From positions 48,572 to 112,571 of the forward strand of contig NZ_JAOTBD010000009.1 in assembly GCF_026162625.1 (NCBI RefSeq): a DNA stretch of 64,000 nt, written 5' to 3'. Positions 60,287-64,000 of the stretch are shown piece after piece (position 1 is the stretch's first letter; each line of letters opens with the position of its first letter). A program made the translations under genes and the position numbers. This DNA is from Paracoccus beibuensis (GTDB lineage: Bacteria; Pseudomonadota; Alphaproteobacteria; Rhodobacterales; Rhodobacteraceae). A model generated the notes under the pieces. The model saw only the letters and a program-made list of their open reading frames with translations, ran no database searches and had not been told where the DNA came from.

Positions 60287-60862
60287 GCCGCTTCTCCAAC
60301 CCCGCCGGCCAGCATCTCGTGTGCGAGGCCGCCGAGGCCGTCGACGCGAAGCCGGACGTTGAGCCCGTCCGTGCCTATGTCGACACGCTCGACAAGCAGC
60401 GCTACGATGCGCGTCTGCTCGGCAGGGAATAGTTCGTCCCACAGCGGGTCCAGCTGCTGCAGGGCGCCACGGGCGTCGGATTCGGTGATGTTGTCGGCGA
60501 GGACGCGCGCTGACTTCCACGTCCCCGCCACGATCTCGGGCTGGCGGAACACGGCGCGGAGCTGATTGATGACGGCGGCTTCAATCTCGCCCGCCGGAAG
60601 ACGGCCGACCGAACACGCCCCCGCGCCATGCTTCAGCACCGTCTGGCTGACATAGTAGCGGTAGAGCCTGTCGCCCTTGCGGGTATGCGTCGGCGAGAAG
60701 GCGGCACCATCGGGACCGAAAAGCAGCCCCTTCAGCAGCGCAGGCGTCTCGGCGCGGGTGCGCGCGGCGCGCTTGCGCGGGCTTTCCTGCAGGATGGCGT
60801 GGACGCGATCCCACATTTCGCCGTCGATGATCGTGTCGTGCTCGCCGGGATGAACGCGCCGT
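60283..60862 (-). pseudogene. Large serine recombinase, C-terminal remnant
   Basis: Only the C-terminal part remains: HPGEHDTIIDGEMWDRVHAI at the upstream end, a recombinase zinc-ribbon-like segment (YRYYVSQTVLKHGAGACSVG) and the helical tail. The catalytic N-terminal domain is absent because the frame meets a phage gene fragment at about 60860. It therefore cannot recombine DNA. Confidence 0.85.
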
Positions 60863-61200
60863 GACGGCCGCCATGCGCGAGGCTGGGACCGGGCTGAAGA
60901 CGGCCTGGCGGTTGCAGATCACTGGCGCGGGGCTGGGCACTCGGCTCGCCAATTCGATCCGGAGCCAGAACTTCCCGAGGTCGGGCGAGAGCCTGCACGC
61001 CGCGGCGCTCGTCTGGTCGAAGGGCCCGGTCATCGTGGGCGCGCACGACACCGGCCCTCTGATCCGCTCGAAAGACGGATTCTGGCTGGCGATCCCGCTG
61101 CCAGCGGCGGGCAAGTCCCTGCGTGGCGGCCGGATCACGCCCGGCGAATGGGAGCGCCGACGCGGCCTGCGCCTGCGCTTCGTCTATCGCCGTACGGGTC
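60849..61200 (+). pseudogene. Phage DUF6441 protein fragment
   Basis: Reading plus-strand from about 60849, ERAVTAAMREAGTGLKTAWR is followed by ALVWSKGPVIVGAHDTGPLI and GRITPGEWERRRGLRLRFVY. I recognise this as DUF6441, a phage structural-type family. The N-terminal ~20 residues are missing, and after RFVYRRTGP the similarity stops where the hydrolase remnant begins. It is a debris piece joining two other remnants. Confidence 0.7.
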
Positions 61201-62099
61201 CACCCGCATGCCCTTCGCCAGCACTTCGCTCGGCGCGGAGCAGCCGCTGCTGAGCTCGGAGCTGCTGGGCTACGGCCGCGATCCGCTGGCGCCGATCAAG
61301 GACGAGCGCGTTGATCACCTCGGCTATGACCTCCGGGAAGTCCTCCGGCGTGAAATGCTTACCCTCCTCGATCCGGCGAAGCGGCGCGCCGAGGTCGCGG
61401 GCGAGGCGTTCTCCGTACTCGATCTTCTGGAACTGGTCGGCCTCGCCCCAGGCGATCCGCGCGGGAAGGCGGAGCCGGGGCAGGTCGTCCGCGACTGCAC
61501 GGGTGTCGGCATTGTCGAGGGACTGGACCTGACGCACGAGCGCGGCGGCGCCATCGTGGGCCTCGTAGTGGGGCACATGCGCCTTGAAGGCTTCCTCAGC
61601 CTGCTCCGCCGAAACATGGCCACGGCGATAGAACATCCGTAGGAACTCGCGGAAGGGCGCGGTCGGCATGTGCCGCACGACTGCGCCCGTGGCGGCCGTC
61701 GGGTTGACACTCGGGATCGGCCAAGAATCATAGCAGATGGCATTGGTGAAAAAGAGCCCGCGGCAGAGTTCGCGATTGCGGACGGCGGCGATCTGGATCA
61801 CCCCGCCGCCGACATCGTGGCCGGCGAGGATCGCGGGCTCCAGCCCGAGATGCTCCATCCAGCGAGCGAGGTAACCGGCCTGCGCGCCGACCGAGATATC
61901 GCGGTCCCGTCCTGCGGGAATAGAGGCGCCGTAACCGACCATCTCCCAAGCGAGGCAGCGACAGCCCTCGAGGCGCGGGATGACGGCGCCAGAGCGCGGG
62001 CGAGGTCGGAATGCCGTGCACGAGAACGACCGGAGCACCCTCGCCATGCTCCTCCCACCGAATGGTGATGCCGTCGATCCTGGCGGTTTGCGATGTCAT
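61184..62099 (-). pseudogene. Alpha/beta hydrolase (dehalogenase/epoxide-hydrolase type), frameshifted
   Basis: Starts at the ATG at 62099 (GITIRWEEHGEGAPVVLVHG), then about 61990 the frame is lost and homology continues in another frame from VIPRLEGCRCLAWEMVGYGA. About two bases appear missing after the ALWR codons. The core keeps the nucleophile motif GHDVGGG (Asp), the acid in ARIAWGEADQF and the histidine in EEGKHFTPEDFPEV, an Asp-Asp-His arrangement. The C-terminus is cut by the junction with the phage fragment. Confidence 0.82.
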
Positions 62100-62397
62100 C
62101 CGGTGCTCCCGATCTCATCCAGGCGATGTCGCTTCGGCACCTCATCGGCCCAGGAACCTTTTTGTTCCAGAGGCCACAACGGGTGCGGATTTCTCGGCCA
62201 CAAACTGATCTGGTGGCAGGATAAAGTATTCCGCGATGCCATCGCCGCCACGGCCCTCTCCACTTCGTCCACGCGTTCCCGGAGCTGGGCCGCGAACGCC
62301 AGACAGTTCGCCGTCCTCGCTTCGCTGAAGACCGCCGCAGCCTCAACTGATCCGGCGCGCTGATCGTGCCGACTCCAAGCCGGTCGAGCCGCTCCGG
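62100..62397. other. Gap between divergent hydrolase genes with an unassigned open frame
   Basis: The minus strand is open from about 62400 to a stop overlapping the ATG of the broken hydrolase. The helical stretch VEAAAVFSEARTANCLAFAA then QLRERVDEVERAVAAMASR looks coding, but no start codon or family is recognised. It may be the tail of a lost gene. Confidence 0.35.
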
Positions 62398-63219
62398 ATG
62401 CCTGTGCCCGAAACCGCAGGCAAGTGTGCCGCGTTGACCTGCACGATGTTGAACGCGGAAAGACATGGCGCCGGTCGGCCGCTGCTGATGGTTCACGGGC
62501 TGGGTGGTAGCATCCGGTCCTGGGATCCGCTGGTTTCGGCGCTCGGCAAGTCGCGGCTGCTCGTCATTCCCGATTTGCCCGGGCACGGAGCATCGCCGGC
62601 ATTCGAGGGAAGGCAGGCTTTTGCCGCCTTCGTCGATGCGCTCCAAACGTTCATCGAACGGGAAGGTCTGCACGGCGCGGACATGGTCGGCAGTTCCGTC
62701 GGCGGCAGGATCGTTCTCGAGCTGTCGCGCCGCGGCATCGGCGGGCATTGCGTCGCACTCGACCCCGGCGGGTTCTGGCGCGGCTGGGAGACCCGCTATG
62801 TCCACCTCACGCTCGCAGGGTCAGCGCGGCTGGTCCGGACGCTGCGACCTCTGATCCCGACGCTGTCGCGCCATGCCCTGTCCCGGATGATGCTGCTGGC
62901 GCAGCTTTCGGCGCAACCGGCGCGGCTCGACCCGTCGCTCGTCCGGGCCGAGTTGCAGAGCATCGCCTCGACGCCGATCTTCGACGCGATGCTGCGCGAA
63001 CTGGTGCAAGGGCCGTTGCAGGAAGGAACAGCCTCGCCGCCAGGCCGGATGACGATCGGATGGGGGCGTCGCGACCGGCTTCTCCTGCCGCGTCAGGCCG
63101 CGCGGGCGGCGGCGGCCTTTCCTTCAGCCCGGCTGCACTGGTTCGAGAACTGCGGCCACTTCCCCCAATGGGATCGACCCGAAGAAGCGGCACGAGTGAT
63201 CATGGAAACGGTAGCCTGA
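62398..63219 (+). CDS. Alpha/beta hydrolase
   Basis: A 273-residue intact hydrolase. The oxyanion loop is VHGLGGS, the nucleophile serine lies in VGSSVGGRIV, the acid is likely Asp in GRRDRLLLP and the histidine is in NCGHFPQWD. The cap region is short and helical. The ATG at 62446 (MLNAERHGAG) is an alternative start. Substrate unknown. It is divergent from the broken hydrolase and is the last intact gene before the third att copy. Confidence 0.85.
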   Translation: MPVPETAGKCAALTCTMLNAERHGAGRPLLMVHGLGGSIRSWDPLVSALGKSRLLVIPDLPGHGASPAFEGRQAFAAFVDALQTFIEREGLHGADMVGSSVGGRIVLELSRRGIGGHCVALDPGGFWRGWETRYVHLTLAGSARLVRTLRPLIPTLSRHALSRMMLLAQLSAQPARLDPSLVRAELQSIASTPIFDAMLRELVQGPLQEGTASPPGRMTIGWGRRDRLLLPRQAARAAAAFPSARLHWFENCGHFPQWDRPEEAARVIMETVA

Positions 63220-63322
63220 CCATTTGTGGCGGCAGCTAGTTCCGCGGCCGGCTAGAATGCCAGGACCTGAGAATTCTATGCCAATATAAACAATGGCTTG
63301 GGTGGAGAAGGTTCGACCCCGG

Positions 63323-63504
63323 TCCCATCCCCTCCGCCACTTGCCCCCGCGAAAGCGTTCTCCCGATCCGGCTGCTGCCGGATTTTCTCGTTATTTTCGA
63401 GGGTTATGCGGGTGGGGCTGAGCACCGGCCCCTGCGCCAGGAGGCCCGAAAGCGGTCTCTCAGGGCCGATATTCTCCGGACCTCATGACTGCTCCGATTT
63501 GGTG
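63323..63504 (+). repeat. att copy 3 with extended repeat arm
   Basis: Starts with tcccatcccctccgccact, differing at two positions from the tRNA-Ser core, and continues with the same downstream arm as copy 2. The preceding ggttcgaccccgg resembles a damaged T arm, so it may be the end of a lost or remodelled tRNA-Ser. It marks the right end of element B. Confidence 0.75.
63366..63386 (+). terminator. Terminator in att copy 3
   Basis: ATCCGGC and GCCGGAT pair around TGCT, followed by TTTTCTC, matching the hairpin at 52207. Confidence 0.65.
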
Positions 63505-63579
63505 AATTTCTTGTAAGCAACTGCAATACAGGGATTTTTCAGAGCCTGCAACTGAGCATTTCGATGTCAGTGGCGTTCG

Positions 63580-63696
63580 TCAGAAGGCACTGAAATCGAA
63601 CTCGCTCATGGTCATGGTGTAGCCGCCGTGGGCGCTCCAAGTCTTCGCACGGGTGCCGCGGCGCGAGCCGTTGCCGTCAGGCCAGCTCTCGTCTTG
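63580..63696 (-). pseudogene. C-terminal coding remnant, unidentified
   Basis: The minus strand reads ESWPDGNGSRRGTRAKTWSA then HGGYTMTMSEFDFSAF and a TGA, after an upstream in-frame stop at 63697. The composition looks like the end of a real protein whose body is missing. I do not recognise the family. The rest of 63505-63752 shows nothing else. Confidence 0.4.
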
Positions 63697-63752
63697 TCAG
63701 CCCACTCGGCCGCCTCAACACGAGCCAAATGCCCGGTTGAATGAACGGACTC

Positions 63753-63857
63753 TTAGGCGATGCGGCTTTCGAGATAGCGCCGGTTGAACGGCGGCGGCTC
63801 GCTGTCGAACAGGTCGCGCCACTGCTTCTTCAGGTCGGGCGTCGGCGTGGTCTTGAC
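63753..63857 (-). pseudogene. DUF2924 fragment
   Basis: KTTPTPDLKKQWRDLFDSEP followed by PFNRRYLESRIA is the N-terminal hallmark of DUF2924, a small protein encoded beside large serine recombinases. The frame stops where the family continues with a tyrosine. Upstream it is fused to an IS30 piece. It was probably once next to the recombinase remnant at 60283. Confidence 0.78.
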
Positions 63858-64000
63858 GCGGCCAGGCGCGCGAGGATGGGAGCGGAGACAGGCTGAGAGT
63901 TCTCGCCTCAGTGCCCCACGCCCTTGAATGTATAGCGCCTGATAGATGGCTTCATGGCTGATGCGCATGGTCGGATCCCCAGGGAAGTCCACCTTCAGGC
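63855..64000 (-). mobile_element. IS30-family transposase fragment, continues past window
   Basis: The minus strand from the right edge reads KVDFPGDPTMRISHEAIYQA then LYIQGRGALRREL, typical of the IS30 transposase (SHEAIYQ-type motif). After ACLRSHPRAPGR the frame runs directly into the DUF2924 fragment, so the transposase is truncated at its 3' side. Confidence 0.8.

Noticed and set aside
46882..63341. CRISPR array or Cas genes in the island
   Set aside because: No regularly spaced short repeats and no Cas-like protein were seen; the only repeats are the att copies.

Overview
The window is GC-rich and densely coded, with many 1 to 4 base gene overlaps. It looks like a chromosomal segment of an alphaproteobacterium of the Rhodobacteraceae, probably Paracoccus or a close relative. 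The support is the type of tRNA-His (no encoded G-1, A73), the LpxI-type lipid A enzyme, the MmcB, DUF1285 and DUF4159 families, an NUDIX-cysK pair like the tellurite locus of Rhodobacter, and the IS5-type transposase remnant. The genus is inference; the class and family assignment is stronger.

Bases 1-46900 are mostly core genome. On the minus strand lie purE-purK (purK runs off the left edge), a DUF465 protein, a TRAP transporter permease pair without its binding protein, and the cobalamin loop genes cobU-cobT-cobS. A plus-strand peptide importer oppABCDF follows, then an ABC exporter, tRNA-His, a small DUF6324-like protein, mmcB and ridA. The minus strand then carries fabZ-lpxA-lpxI-lpxB. 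Next to it is an overlapping operon of a MoxR ATPase, DUF58, a DUF4159/BatA-like protein and a membrane protein with a VWA-like segment. DUF1285 and a hydroxypyruvate isomerase-like gene end this block at 26938.

A decayed IS5-family element (27041-28275) separates that block from a 24-codon membrane microprotein, typA, a TetR regulator and the ahcY-metK pair of the S-adenosylmethionine cycle. A COQ10-like START protein, two tiny ORFs, a zinc metallopeptidase, yqaA-dsbB, gyrA, an AI-2E family permease, a mechanosensitive channel, cysK, an NUDIX hydrolase and a DUF2059 protein complete the core part.

From tRNA-Ser(CGA) at 46792 rightward the window is accessory DNA. The 3' end of this tRNA occurs again at 52164 and, diverged, at 63323. 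The second and third copies share a further ~160 bases that include a terminator. I read this as two adjacent integrated elements. Element A (about 5.3 kb) has a tyrosine integrase, a serine recombinase, a ParB-like protein and unknown small proteins. Element B (about 11 kb) has a type I restriction locus with intact hsdR but broken hsdS and hsdM, a DUF262/DUF1524 nuclease-type defence protein, remnants of a large serine recombinase module, a phage gene fragment, one broken and one intact alpha/beta hydrolase, and at the right edge DUF2924 and IS30 pieces. The right part looks like a graveyard of mobile and defence genes.
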